Shown here one piece after another: positions 7,780 through 15,760 of a stretch of DNA of 46,293 nt; the stretch's first letter is position 1; each line of letters opens with the position of its first letter. The DNA comes from Henriciella sp. Lineage in GTDB: Bacteria > Pseudomonadota > Alphaproteobacteria > Caulobacterales > Hyphomonadaceae. The notes beneath the pieces were generated by a model. The model saw nothing but the letters and a program-made list of their open reading frames with translations, was not told the DNA's origin and ran no database searches. Position numbers and translations under genes: made by a program. Where the stretch lies: the NCBI GenBank assembly GCA_013214545.1, contig JABSQB010000023.1:1-46293 (forward strand). Reading direction: 5' to 3'.

Positions 7780-7983
7780 TTAGTGGCGGTTGCTCAGTCG
7801 AGCACGACGCCGACGCCGCTTGTCCAACATGCTTGGGCCCGTTTCCTCTGTCGCTTCGGGAGCTGGGGCTTTAATCTCGACGACTGGCTTCGCAATCTGG
7901 ATGGAATTTACCGGGGTCGCCTTAAGGGAAGTGCTAGGAACCGCGATAGGGGTTTGCTCGGTTTCGCGGACTTGCGGGTTCAT
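7780..7983 (-). CDS. small hypothetical protein, Pro-rich with basic C-terminus
   Basis: A 67-residue product with no recognisable domain: a Pro/Thr/Ile-rich first half, KAPAPEATEE in the middle, then DKRRRRRARLSNRH. The basic tail could bind nucleic acid or membrane, but nothing shows which. Support for a real gene: ATG 7983 is preceded on the minus strand by AAAGGCAAAGAAA, and its stop lies 19 nt before a strong bidirectional terminator. Upstream (7984-8250) is an AT-rich stretch that could carry its promoter. A longer plus-strand frame overlaps it but looks non-coding. Confidence 0.45.
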   Translation of the reverse strand: MNPQVRETEQTPIAVPSTSLKATPVNSIQIAKPVVEIKAPAPEATEETGPSMLDKRRRRRARLSNRH

Positions 7984-8252
7984 TTTCTTTGCCTTTCAAA
8001 ACTGGGTGTTGGCCCATTCAGCGGGGGTTGAAGAAGAGTGGTTTGATCCGCTGATGCAGTACCAGTTGGGGAGGCTATTATCGTTTTTCAATAAGTATTT
8101 GCCGATTTTCGGAAACTTTCTGCGATTTTCCAATAAATTCAGAGACATAGAGAGGTGGATTTTTGGCTCAGGCCGGGTCACTCTTACTGAAAGTGCAGGG
8201 TTTTTTCTGAAGGAGGCCGGGTGTTTCGCGCTTTTTGGCCCCTTATTGGCGA

Positions 8253-8858
8253 TTACGCCGATTGCACTTGGGCCGGATTGAGCAGGGCCCGGGTCAGCAA
8301 CACGATCTCATCCTCAAATTCCGGATCTTCAAGCAGGTGCGGGGCGTCCAATGTGGCCGACAGAATGGTCCATAGAACCGCGCGCGTGAGCACGAAGGCT
8401 GAAACTTCCGACATTTGCCGCATCGGCCCGAACCGGCCAGAAGCCCGCATCATCAGCGCCGCAACGGCGTCGACCGGCAATGGCCCGCGCCCGCCCTTTG
8501 CCCGGGACGACATGATCACTTTGACCAGGGCGGCATTGCGCGGCGATCCGGCAAAGGAGGAAATGAAGGCGCGCGTGAGGGCGCGCACCGGATCCTCGCC
8601 GCCCGCCGGGTCCGCCCCGGTCAAAGCCGCGGCTACGACCTCAAACCGGGCCTGGATATCCCGCTCGGCCAAAGCCACGAAGATCGCCGTCTTGTTGGGG
8701 AAATACTGGTAGAGCGTGCCGATGGAGACGCCTGCGCGCGCCGCAATGTGATTGGTTGAGATTTGATCCGGCTCCCGCCCCTCCAAAAGCTGAGTAGCCG
8801 CCTCCAGAATGGTTTCAATGGTCAGCTTGGCGCGCGCCTGCTTGGCATTTTTCCGCAT
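8253..8858 (-). CDS. TetR/AcrR-family transcriptional regulator
   Basis: A 201-residue one-component regulator. The N-terminal TetR HTH shows TIETILEAATQLLEG, ISTNHIAARAGVSIGTLYQYFPNKTAIF, followed by a helical ligand-binding domain without assignable specificity. I start at ATG 8858 (MRKNAKQ), which gives the usual short lead before the HTH; a GTG/ATG start at 8897/8894 would add 13 residues. It is divergent from the CocE/NonD hydrolase with about 140 bp between them, and that space holds a TGAG-N5-CTCA palindrome. It probably represses both itself and the hydrolase. Confidence 0.92.
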   Translation of the reverse strand: MRKNAKQARAKLTIETILEAATQLLEGREPDQISTNHIAARAGVSIGTLYQYFPNKTAIFVALAERDIQARFEVVAAALTGADPAGGEDPVRALTRAFISSFAGSPRNAALVKVIMSSRAKGGRGPLPVDAVAALMMRASGRFGPMRQMSEVSAFVLTRAVLWTILSATLDAPHLLEDPEFEDEIVLLTRALLNPAQVQSA

Positions 8859-8912
8859 TTTTACAGAGGGTTGCACGCACGATCTCCATCTCATCACGGG
8901 GCGCCGAAAAGC

Positions 8913-8937
8913 GAGTATGAAAACTGAGTATTGCTCA
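8913..8937. promoter_or_regulatory. candidate TetR operator
   Basis: TGAGTATTGCTCA (8925-8937) is a partial palindrome, and GAGTAT occurs twice 14 bp apart (8913-8918, 8927-8932). It lies between the divergent tetR-like and CocE-like genes, where such regulators bind. Confidence 0.45.
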
Positions 8938-9000
8938 TATTATTGACCTAAACAAGTCGGGGACGCCGATCCCCCTCCCTCATTCAAGCAGGAGCCCATC

Positions 9001-10755
9001 ATGATGAAAGCCCTCAAGATCACCCTCGGCCTGATCACCGCGCTGCTGGCGCTCGCCATCTGGTACGTGTTTTTCACTGGCCCGGCTATGCATGCGCCGT
9101 CGGACCTGTCTGACTTTCTTGATACGCCGGACAGCCCGGTCCTGGTGGAGGATGTGTCTGCGCTGGCCGCCGAGGTCACGATTGAACGCGACACCGGCAT
9201 CCTCCTGCGCGACGGCACACGGCTGTCGGCCAATGTGTTTCGCCCGAACGCGCCGGGTCAGTATCCGGTGGTTATGGCCTTCACCGCCTATCACAAGGAT
9301 GAGACGCCGACCCAGTATCCCGATTATCTGCGCGGGAATGCAAAGCCAGACTATGATCTCGGCACGATCCGGGTCAGCGAATGGACGCCTTGGGAAGCTT
9401 CAGACCCGGCCTTCTGGGTCCGCGAGGGCTATGCCGTCGTCTTGGTCGACAGCCGCGGGTTCGGCAAGTCAGACGGCACCGCTGGCGTCCTGTCGCTGCA
9501 GGATCGCCACGATTTCCATGACGCCATCACATGGGCCGCAGATCAGGACTGGAGCAGCGGCAAGGTCGGCCTGACTGGCGTCTCCTATCTCGCCATCGCG
9601 CAGTGGATCGCAGGCGCCAACGCGCCCGAGCCGCTGAAAGCGATCATGCCCTGGGAAGGCCAGAGCGATAATTTCCGCGAAGTGCTGTTCCATGGCGGCG
9701 TGCCTGAAACGGCGTTCACGAACTTCTGGCTGACCCGTATCCGCTCCAAGGCGAACAAGACCAGTCTGCCGCCGCATCGCATCATGCGTTTTGCCGGATC
9801 GCGCCCGTTGCTGATGAAGCGCGTCTCGGCCCGCGCCGCACCGTCTGGCATTTCATTGCCGGATATCACTGTCCCGGCCCTGATCTGCGCCAGCTGGTCT
9901 GATCATGGCATGCATACGCGCGGCTCTTTCGAAGGCTTCAAGCAGATCGGCTCAGCGCAGAAATGGCTCTACACACACGGCCAGCCAAAATGGGATGTCT
10001 ATTATAGCGACGAGGCGAAAGCCGTTCAGCTCGCCTTTTTTGATCACTTTCTGAAAAGCGCGGACAATGGCTTTGACGCCCGCCCGCCGGTGCGCCTGGA
10101 AGTGCGCGATACGCTGACCGAATACAGTGTGCGCTATGAGCAGACTTGGCCATTGCCGAGCACGGTCCCGACGCCGCTTTATCTCAGCGCGGAAGGCAGC
10201 GCGCTCAACGCGGCACCGCAAACCGAAGCCAGCTCGGTGTCTTATGCGGCCCGCACCGGCGAGACGGCCTTTCGGTACACCTTCACCGAAGAAACCGAGC
10301 TCACCGGTAACATGAAGCTGAAACTCTGGGTCGAGGCCGACGGTGCCCGCGACATGGATCTGTTCGTCGCGGCGAAGAAATACGACACAGACGGCGAGGA
10401 GGTCACCTTCTATGGCAAAGCCGGTTATGCCGAGACACCGGTGGCGCTCGGCTGGCTGCGCGTGTCTCAGCGGGAGCTCGACCCGGCGCTATCCACCCCG
10501 CTGCAGCCCTGGCTGAAGCATGAGCAGAGCCTGAAACTGCGCCGCGATGAGATCGTCCCGGTCGAGATCGAAATCCTGCCGAGCAGCACCCTGTTCCGGC
10601 CCGGCGAAACGATCGAGATCGCGATCCAGGGCCGCGACCATTTCGAACATCACGCCCTGGCGCACACCAATACTGTCAACAAAGGCACGCACATCCTGCA
10701 CACGGGCGGCGACTATGACGCCCACCTGCTGATGCCGGTCATTCCGAAGACTTGA
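9001..10755 (+). CDS. CocE/NonD-family (X-Pro dipeptidyl-peptidase S15-like) hydrolase, membrane-anchored
   Basis: A 584-residue enzyme. Residues about 5-27 form a hydrophobic signal anchor. The alpha/beta-hydrolase domain follows: DGTRLSANVFRP, VVLVDSRGFGKSDG, the nucleophile elbow GLTGVSYLAIAQW (Ser in GVSYLA), ASWSDHG with the likely Asp, and the His in THGQPKWD. A C-terminal jelly-roll (about 390-584) is typical of CocE/X-Pro peptidases. Relatives cleave esters, acylated beta-lactams or Xaa-Pro peptides; the substrate here is unknown. The usual elbow is GxSYxG and here the last Gly is Ala. The 3' end overlaps the convergent ABC-domain gene by 17 nt. Confidence 0.9.
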   Translation: MMKALKITLGLITALLALAIWYVFFTGPAMHAPSDLSDFLDTPDSPVLVEDVSALAAEVTIERDTGILLRDGTRLSANVFRPNAPGQYPVVMAFTAYHKDETPTQYPDYLRGNAKPDYDLGTIRVSEWTPWEASDPAFWVREGYAVVLVDSRGFGKSDGTAGVLSLQDRHDFHDAITWAADQDWSSGKVGLTGVSYLAIAQWIAGANAPEPLKAIMPWEGQSDNFREVLFHGGVPETAFTNFWLTRIRSKANKTSLPPHRIMRFAGSRPLLMKRVSARAAPSGISLPDITVPALICASWSDHGMHTRGSFEGFKQIGSAQKWLYTHGQPKWDVYYSDEAKAVQLAFFDHFLKSADNGFDARPPVRLEVRDTLTEYSVRYEQTWPLPSTVPTPLYLSAEGSALNAAPQTEASSVSYAARTGETAFRYTFTEETELTGNMKLKLWVEADGARDMDLFVAAKKYDTDGEEVTFYGKAGYAETPVALGWLRVSQRELDPALSTPLQPWLKHEQSLKLRRDEIVPVEIEILPSSTLFRPGETIEIAIQGRDHFEHHALAHTNTVNKGTHILHTGGDYDAHLLMPVIPKT

Positions 10756-11650
10756 GGCGGTCCGCGTCTTCGGAGTCGTCCGGTTCATCCGCGGGTCCCT
10801 CATCCAGACGGTTCAGGCGCTGCGTGATCTCCGACAGCCGGGTCAGCGTCTGCAAGGTCACGGGCAGCATCACAGCCGACTCAATGAACTCATAGGAATA
10901 GGTAACGATCGAGAAGATCTCTCCCGGCGTGGCCGACAGTTGCGTTGCCGCGAACCAGAGATTGGTGCCGAGCATGGATAGCAGAGCCACGAAAATCAGG
11001 CCGTAAACGACTGCCTCTGTGTCTGACAGGCGCACTTCGTGGCGACGCAGAGCCGACAAGTGTGCCTTGATCGCTTTGCGCACCCCGCCCTCCAGAATAG
11101 ACACCTGCCGCTCTGATTGTGAGTTGAGGTCGCCGTTCAGCCGGAAGAAGCGCCCGCTGGCGAGGCCATAGACCAGAAGCGAAAAGACCGTCGCTGCGCC
11201 CGCTGCCGCCGCCAGCAGTCCGTGAAAGCTGTAAAGAATGACCAGCGACACAATCACTTGCAGGAGCGCCATGATCACAATCGGCGCTTCCGTCTCGAGG
11301 AAGGTGATGAGCTCGCGGCTCATCTGCAGACGTGCATTCTGGGTCGAAACCGGCTGCTCCTTGCCCTTCTCGACCACTGCCACGCCAAGCTCGACCCGCA
11401 TACGCCCATAGGCCCGCGTATCATAGAGACGGCGCCCGACACTGGTGATGAGCAACACCGCCATGGCGACCCCGAGCCAGATAAAGGGCTGGCTATTATT
11501 GTTCAGCAAGCCATCGATGGAACGGCCGATCAAAAGCGGCAGCGATACGAGGATCAGGGTCTCAAACAAGGTCAGCGCCCAGGTCGTGCTGACTTGGAGC
11601 CAGAACACTCGGAGGATGGATCCAAGCGAGAGTTTTCTGTCTTGAAACAT
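10739..11650 (-). CDS. ABC transporter six-transmembrane domain protein without ATPase domain
   Basis: A 303-residue protein matching the six-helix membrane domain of type-I ABC exporters. Hydrophobic segments lie near 20-42, 55-75, 125-150, 152-172, 225-245 and about 250-275, with a cytosolic coupling region (LTRLSEITQRLNRLDEG) at the end. No Walker A, signature or Walker B motif is present, and no ATPase gene adjoins it. Stand-alone domains of this kind are annotated in many alphaproteobacteria without known function. A perfect palindrome sits 22 nt upstream, over the expected -10 region of a TTGAAA (-35) promoter, so it is likely under repressor control. Confidence 0.85.
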   Translation of the reverse strand: MFQDRKLSLGSILRVFWLQVSTTWALTLFETLILVSLPLLIGRSIDGLLNNNSQPFIWLGVAMAVLLITSVGRRLYDTRAYGRMRVELGVAVVEKGKEQPVSTQNARLQMSRELITFLETEAPIVIMALLQVIVSLVILYSFHGLLAAAAGAATVFSLLVYGLASGRFFRLNGDLNSQSERQVSILEGGVRKAIKAHLSALRRHEVRLSDTEAVVYGLIFVALLSMLGTNLWFAATQLSATPGEIFSIVTYSYEFIESAVMLPVTLQTLTRLSEITQRLNRLDEGPADEPDDSEDADRLKSSE

Positions 11651-11671
11651 GTCGTGCGTCCCTTCCTGAGT

Positions 11672-11689
11672 TGAGACAGATTTGTCTCA
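11672..11689. promoter_or_regulatory. palindromic operator upstream of ABC membrane-domain gene
   Basis: TGAGACA-GATT-TGTCTCA is a perfect palindrome with 7-bp arms, extended by GAG/CTC outside after one unpaired base. On the minus strand it lies just downstream of a TTGAAA -35 candidate (11700-11705) and before the ATG at 11650. Its shape fits a TetR-type repressor site; the regulator is not identified. Confidence 0.65.
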
Positions 11690-11828
11690 CTCCGTGCTGT
11701 TTCAAGGGGCGTCGCTCACACAAGCGTGAACCGATCCGCGCCGGTTTTCGTTGAGCTGGCCGCCAACTCAGACTAGCGTCCGCGCAAATTAAAAGCGGGC
11801 AGACGCATCTGTCGCAGGAGGGAAAATC

Positions 11829-12428
11829 ATGGAATTCACACAAAGCCAAACCGTCAAAACGGTGGCGCTATTGCTGCTGCTCGCAGCAATCACACAGCCG
11901 ATTTATACCGCGCTCTATCTCGGCGCGCCGGAAGTCGACCGCAAGTTTCTGTGGGGCCTGGAAGGCCTGATCTTCGTCTTACTCGCGGCATTTGGCGGCT
12001 CCGCGCTGGTCATGGCCAAGCGCTTTACGCTGGGCTTTTCAGCGATCGCTTTCGCCGCGGTTCTGAATGTGGTGCAGGTCGGTGTCGGCCTGACCCAGTT
12101 CGGGCCCTTCCGTGAAGCGGCTGAAGCCAATCCAGACCTGGGCGGCGTCGCCTTCTCGGTCGTGGCCTTCTCTTTCTTCGGCTACAATGCCGCCAAGATC
12201 TTGCTCGGCCTAGCGGCCATTGTCTTCGGCATGGGCAAGATGAAGGATGGCGGCAAACTGCTCGGCGGGCTGACCGCGCTGGTCGGTTTGGTCGCCTTTG
12301 TCGCCAATACGCTGGTCATGATGTTTGGCCTGCAGAGCTTCCTGCCTTCGCCCGTCGCAGGCGGTTCAGGCGTGCTCGCCACGCTGCTTCTGGCCTTCTG
12401 CCTGCTTGGTCTGAAGAGCGAAGACTAG
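11829..12428 (+). CDS. multi-pass membrane protein of unknown function
   Basis: A 199-residue hydrophobic protein with about five to six predicted membrane helices (around 10-32, 43-65, 70-90, 105-135, 145-170, 178-195) and short polar loops. ATG 11829 follows CAGGAGGGAAAATC, a strong ribosome site. It is divergent from the ABC membrane-domain gene, and the operator at 11672-11689 lies between them, so both may respond to the same regulator. No catalytic or transport motif is recognisable. Confidence 0.85.
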   Translation: MEFTQSQTVKTVALLLLLAAITQPIYTALYLGAPEVDRKFLWGLEGLIFVLLAAFGGSALVMAKRFTLGFSAIAFAAVLNVVQVGVGLTQFGPFREAAEANPDLGGVAFSVVAFSFFGYNAAKILLGLAAIVFGMGKMKDGGKLLGGLTALVGLVAFVANTLVMMFGLQSFLPSPVAGGSGVLATLLLAFCLLGLKSED

Positions 12429-12440
12429 ATCCAGATTTGA

Positions 12441-12472
12441 CCGAGCGCGCGGCCCCGGCTTAGCGCGCTCGG
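12441..12472 (+). terminator. GC-rich hairpin after membrane protein gene
   Basis: CCGAGCGCGC (12441-12450) pairs perfectly with GCGCGCTCGG (12463-12472) around a 12-nt loop, 12 nt after the stop codon. There is no T-run, so termination may be inefficient or assisted. Confidence 0.6.
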
Positions 12473-12588
12473 CCACGCTGTTGTCACAGTAGCGACGACA
12501 GCAAGGCGTCAATCTTCGCCGCGCTCATACGTCTTGAATCTCGCATGTCTCAACCCCGATTACGCCCCGCCTCAACACCACGATTTTT

Positions 12589-12638
12589 AGTAAGCAATTA
12601 TTCACTTACTTGATCAAAACGCCTTTTGGTTGTATCAG
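12589..12638 (+). promoter_or_regulatory. operator overlapping a sigma-70-like promoter
   Basis: AGTAAG (12589-12594) and CTTACT (12605-12610) form a 22-nt inverted repeat. Its last base is the first base of TTGATC (12610-12615), followed after 17 bp by TATCAG (12633-12638), a plausible -35/-10 pair. It would drive the gene at 12694. The arrangement suggests repression by a dimeric regulator. Confidence 0.55.
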
Positions 12639-12693
12639 GGTGATGTTCGAAAGGGGGAACGCCTGACATCTGACGAGACTTGGGAGGGTCCTC

Positions 12694-13158
12694 ATGTTCA
12701 AGCTTTCTATGGGCGCAACCGGGGCAGTATTGAGCGCTCTGGCCTTCGCGCAGGCAGCCGTTTCGGAGCCGACTTCATTTTACGACGACCGCACCATGCT
12801 GGAGCGTGATCGAGACGCACTGATGGGACTGCGGCTCAACCTGTCCCTGGGCGCGGAGCAACCGGAAATGAAGCTGCAATTCGGGGCGCACTATCACCTG
12901 GATGGACAATATGAATTCGTCCCTGCCCTGTCCTTCACCTCGCAGACGGGTCTTAACGGCCTGGCCCTGGACAGGATGGCGGCGGACGGTGATGCGACGG
13001 CAGAGGGAGACGGCGGCAATGGCACACTCTGGCTGATTGGCGGCGGCGTGCTGCTGCTGGGGGTTGCAGCGGCCGGGTCAGGTGGCTCGGACGAGGAATT
13101 CTGCCCGACCGGCGGCCTCGCGCTGCTCGATTTGCTGGAATGCATTGACGAGGATTGA
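12694..13158 (+). CDS. exported hypothetical protein with C-terminal membrane segment
   Basis: A 154-residue protein with an N-terminal signal peptide (hydrophobic to about residue 23, AQAAVSEP cleavage region). The central region, roughly 30-85, has alternating pattern (LRLNLSLGAEQPEMKLQFGAHYHL) that could form a few beta strands. An acidic Gly-rich linker (DGDATAEGDGGNG) leads to a C-terminal hydrophobic helix (TLWLIGGGVLLLGVAAAG) and a short tail with two Cys. A strong ribosome site (GGGAGGG) precedes ATG 12694. It is not a family I recognise. The promoter and operator immediately upstream suggest regulated expression. Confidence 0.8.
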   Translation: MFKLSMGATGAVLSALAFAQAAVSEPTSFYDDRTMLERDRDALMGLRLNLSLGAEQPEMKLQFGAHYHLDGQYEFVPALSFTSQTGLNGLALDRMAADGDATAEGDGGNGTLWLIGGGVLLLGVAAAGSGGSDEEFCPTGGLALLDLLECIDED

Positions 13159-13258
13159 GACGAACTCGTTCACGTCATCGACCGAATTCAATCTATTCCC
13201 CTAAGCCGATCTCAAACATGTCCTGTCACTCTGATCCCCGGATTTGAGGAGACTCAGC

Positions 13259-14134
13259 ATGGCACGGATCGGAACAGGTCAGTCGTCTGGAAACATGTAC
13301 GCCATCGCCGTGGCCGCGCTTGCCGGCGTGCTGTTCTTCGGCATCCTGATGTGGCCAAGCGGTTCAGATGGCCCAGCGCGCTCGGCCGAGCTGGAAGCCA
13401 CGCCTCTGACAACTATGCTCGATGATGCGGCGACCCATCGCTACCTCGCCGCGCTGGAGCGTGTGAAACCTGCTGTTGCCAAGCGCTTGCACCGCGATGC
13501 AGCTGACGCGATTGCTTCTGGTGCCAATGCCGATGCCGTGGCTGTCATGGTTCTGGAAGCGCATAGCGATGACCTCGAAAAAGACGCCAAGCACCTGCTG
13601 CGCGCCGACGTGAAATATTTCGACCAGATGATGCGGATGACGCAGACCGGGTTTGCGACCCTGTCGAGCCAGGCGCCAAAATACTGTCGCCCGGCCCATT
13701 ATCAGCGCTTCGAACATATGGACCCGACCGACATTGCGGAGGAGATGTCTGAGTTCTTCCAATATGACACCCAGGCCTATCAGTGGATCATGCGCTTCAA
13801 CGTGATCGTGCTTGAAGCGATGGAAGATGGTCGCAAATCCCCGAACAAGTATGACCGCCTCAATGCCAATGATCAGATGGCCCTGCAGGCGACGATGATG
13901 AAACTGATGAAGCGTCCGCAAGTCGCACAAATGATGCGCCTGCAGTCCAAGTCACAGAGCGAGCAGCGCCGCGCCGTGATGAACATGAACATGTGCTCGC
14001 TCGCTTCTGATGTGCTGAGCGTCATGAACACGCTGCCAACCGACACCAAGTCCCGCCTCCTCGGCGAGCTGCAGCATCAGACCCGCAATGGTGACTTCCA
14101 GCGCGTCCTGCGCACGGTCCAAAGCGGGATCTAG
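13259..14134 (+). CDS. hypothetical protein with single N-terminal membrane anchor
   Basis: A 291-residue protein. After a short polar lead (MARIGTGQSSGN) there is one transmembrane helix (about 13-36, MYAIAVAALAGVLFFGILMW), then a largely helical soluble domain rich in Met, His and charged residues (HRDAADAIASGANADAVAVM; MMRMTQTGF; ANDQMALQATMMKLMKRP). The soluble part is probably periplasmic. ATG 13259 is preceded by GAGGAG; the in-frame TTG at 13244 overlaps that site and is unlikely. No known domain or catalytic motif is recognised. Confidence 0.82.
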   Translation: MARIGTGQSSGNMYAIAVAALAGVLFFGILMWPSGSDGPARSAELEATPLTTMLDDAATHRYLAALERVKPAVAKRLHRDAADAIASGANADAVAVMVLEAHSDDLEKDAKHLLRADVKYFDQMMRMTQTGFATLSSQAPKYCRPAHYQRFEHMDPTDIAEEMSEFFQYDTQAYQWIMRFNVIVLEAMEDGRKSPNKYDRLNANDQMALQATMMKLMKRPQVAQMMRLQSKSQSEQRRAVMNMNMCSLASDVLSVMNTLPTDTKSRLLGELQHQTRNGDFQRVLRTVQSGI

Positions 14135-14150
14135 GCGACGCGGGGTTTAT

Positions 14151-15563
14151 TCAGCGCGCCGCAGCCAATTGAGAGACGAGTGCGGTATTGGTCCGTGCGA
14201 TCACTTTCATGGCCTCATAATAGTAGGCCCAATCCAGCGCGATGACGGAAACGTCCATACGTTTCCGGCTTCCGCCGCCACTATTGTTAACATTGTAATC
14301 CGCCCAATACGGTTCCTCGGAATAAAACGTTCCTTCGACCGAAAACTTCGGATTCTGCGCCGTATCGCCAAGCATCTCTACGCCGGAACTATAAATCACC
14401 TGCACGTTGAGGTTGGTGCCCATGCTGGAGGTCATGCTCTCATTGCCCGAGAATGCCCGCTTGTCGGATGATGAAGTCCCGTCAAACCATGCGAAGTGTA
14501 CAGCATATTGAACGTTGAGCGCGGGGATATCCATATTCTTGGTCGCCATTGAGGCTTCCCAGAGCGGGTGTATCAGGTTCATGCCCTGCGGTGCGTAGGT
14601 GATATCCTTGAAATTGGGATTGAATGCGTTGTGGTAGACCGACATGTCTCGCACAGGCTGGTCATAGACCTTGCTGTTTCGCAGCGGGTTACGCAGCAGC
14701 TGCTGCTGCGATTCCGGTCCGGAGCGCACTATGAACCCGTCCGCCATCATCTTCTCAACAAAATCGTTATAGGCGAAGTCCGTCAGAGACTGCAGCACCG
14801 GGTCTTTCAGATTGACCAGCTCTGCCGAGGCGCTGATCTGCGTGCCGGCGCCATAGACCTGACTGCTCCGCGCCCGCGTTTGGGCGGAATCTGCAAATCC
14901 GAAACTGACGGCGAAATGTGGAATTGCGACGCGTTGCAGACCTCTAAATCGGCGCTTCTTGTCGACGCTGATGGTTCCGTCGACAATCTTGTCGAGCATA
15001 TCCATTTCGGGGACGATAAAAGCGAGCGCTGTTTCCTCGACGCCCGCGTGACGCTGCAACAAACCAAGCGGGACCGCTGCCGTGCCATTTGATGGCATCA
15101 CGGCCATGGCAGTCAACCGATCCGCCGGATTGCGATCTTCTGGCGCGACATAGCAAGCGCCAAGATCGGCGTAGATCGGAATGAAGGACTCTTCGTCATA
15201 ATAGGCTTGCGTGAAAGTGATCATATCTTCGGCGAAGCGATCAAACCGTTCGGGCCCATAGGCGGCTTCGGCCCGCCCCCACCAATGTTGATAGATCGTG
15301 TCCGCGATTTCCATGGTGAACTCAGGGTCGACGCTCAACTCATAGTCAGGATCATCGTCGATGATCAGCGCCTGAAACCCCCACACCATCATACATTTGG
15401 CAAACTCAGATCGGGTTTCCGGCCGGATCCCGGACATCGCAGCCGACTTGTTGTCATTATAAGCCTTGATGAATGCGTTCCTGTCAGCCGAAGCTGACGA
15501 AAGCGATTGCCCAAATGCGATTGCCAAAACAGCAGCAAGTGCGGCGTATATTTTGATTTTCAT
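14151..15563 (-). CDS. secreted hypothetical protein
   Basis: A 470-residue protein with a clear signal peptide (KIKIYAALAAVLAIAFGQSL, cleavage near SASA-D). The mature part is mixed alpha/beta with few cysteines (CMMVWGFQAL, LGACYVAP). I recognise no family motif. The N-terminal third resembles small helical periplasmic domains and the C-terminal half is richer in strands (NVQYAVHFAWFDG, NVQVIYSSGVEML). I start at ATG 15563; an in-frame extension to 15617 would bury the signal. It is convergent with the anchored protein gene ending at 14134, which leaves 16 nt between them. Confidence 0.82.
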   Translation of the reverse strand: MKIKIYAALAAVLAIAFGQSLSSASADRNAFIKAYNDNKSAAMSGIRPETRSEFAKCMMVWGFQALIIDDDPDYELSVDPEFTMEIADTIYQHWWGRAEAAYGPERFDRFAEDMITFTQAYYDEESFIPIYADLGACYVAPEDRNPADRLTAMAVMPSNGTAAVPLGLLQRHAGVEETALAFIVPEMDMLDKIVDGTISVDKKRRFRGLQRVAIPHFAVSFGFADSAQTRARSSQVYGAGTQISASAELVNLKDPVLQSLTDFAYNDFVEKMMADGFIVRSGPESQQQLLRNPLRNSKVYDQPVRDMSVYHNAFNPNFKDITYAPQGMNLIHPLWEASMATKNMDIPALNVQYAVHFAWFDGTSSSDKRAFSGNESMTSSMGTNLNVQVIYSSGVEMLGDTAQNPKFSVEGTFYSEEPYWADYNVNNSGGGSRKRMDVSVIALDWAYYYEAMKVIARTNTALVSQLAAAR

Positions 15564-15718
15564 GCCTGTATCTCCCACGATCGCGTCCCAAGTACGTGCA
15601 CAATTAGTAACGCGCATACCCGGACACGCAACGATTCGGCAGGTCCTCAGGGCGCCAATCGACGGCGCTCGAATGCCATAGCCTCACTTGAGGGATTGGT
15701 TATTCTTGCCACCATAAC

Positions 15719-15737
15719 GCGGTTCGTGGCGAACCGC
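15719..15737 (-). terminator. hairpin after thiolase gene
   Basis: GCGGTTCG (15719-15726) pairs perfectly with CGAACCGC (15730-15737) around a 3-nt loop, 24 nt beyond the minus-strand thiolase stop. No strong T-run follows. Confidence 0.5.
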
Positions 15738-15760
15738 AGACCGCTTCGCCGGTCAGATGG

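Noticed and set aside
7790-8281. 163-residue plus-strand frame overlapping the small minus-strand gene
   Set aside because: Its composition follows the AT-rich intergenic DNA, it has no ribosome site, and it runs over the terminator-linked minus-strand gene and into the tetR-like end.
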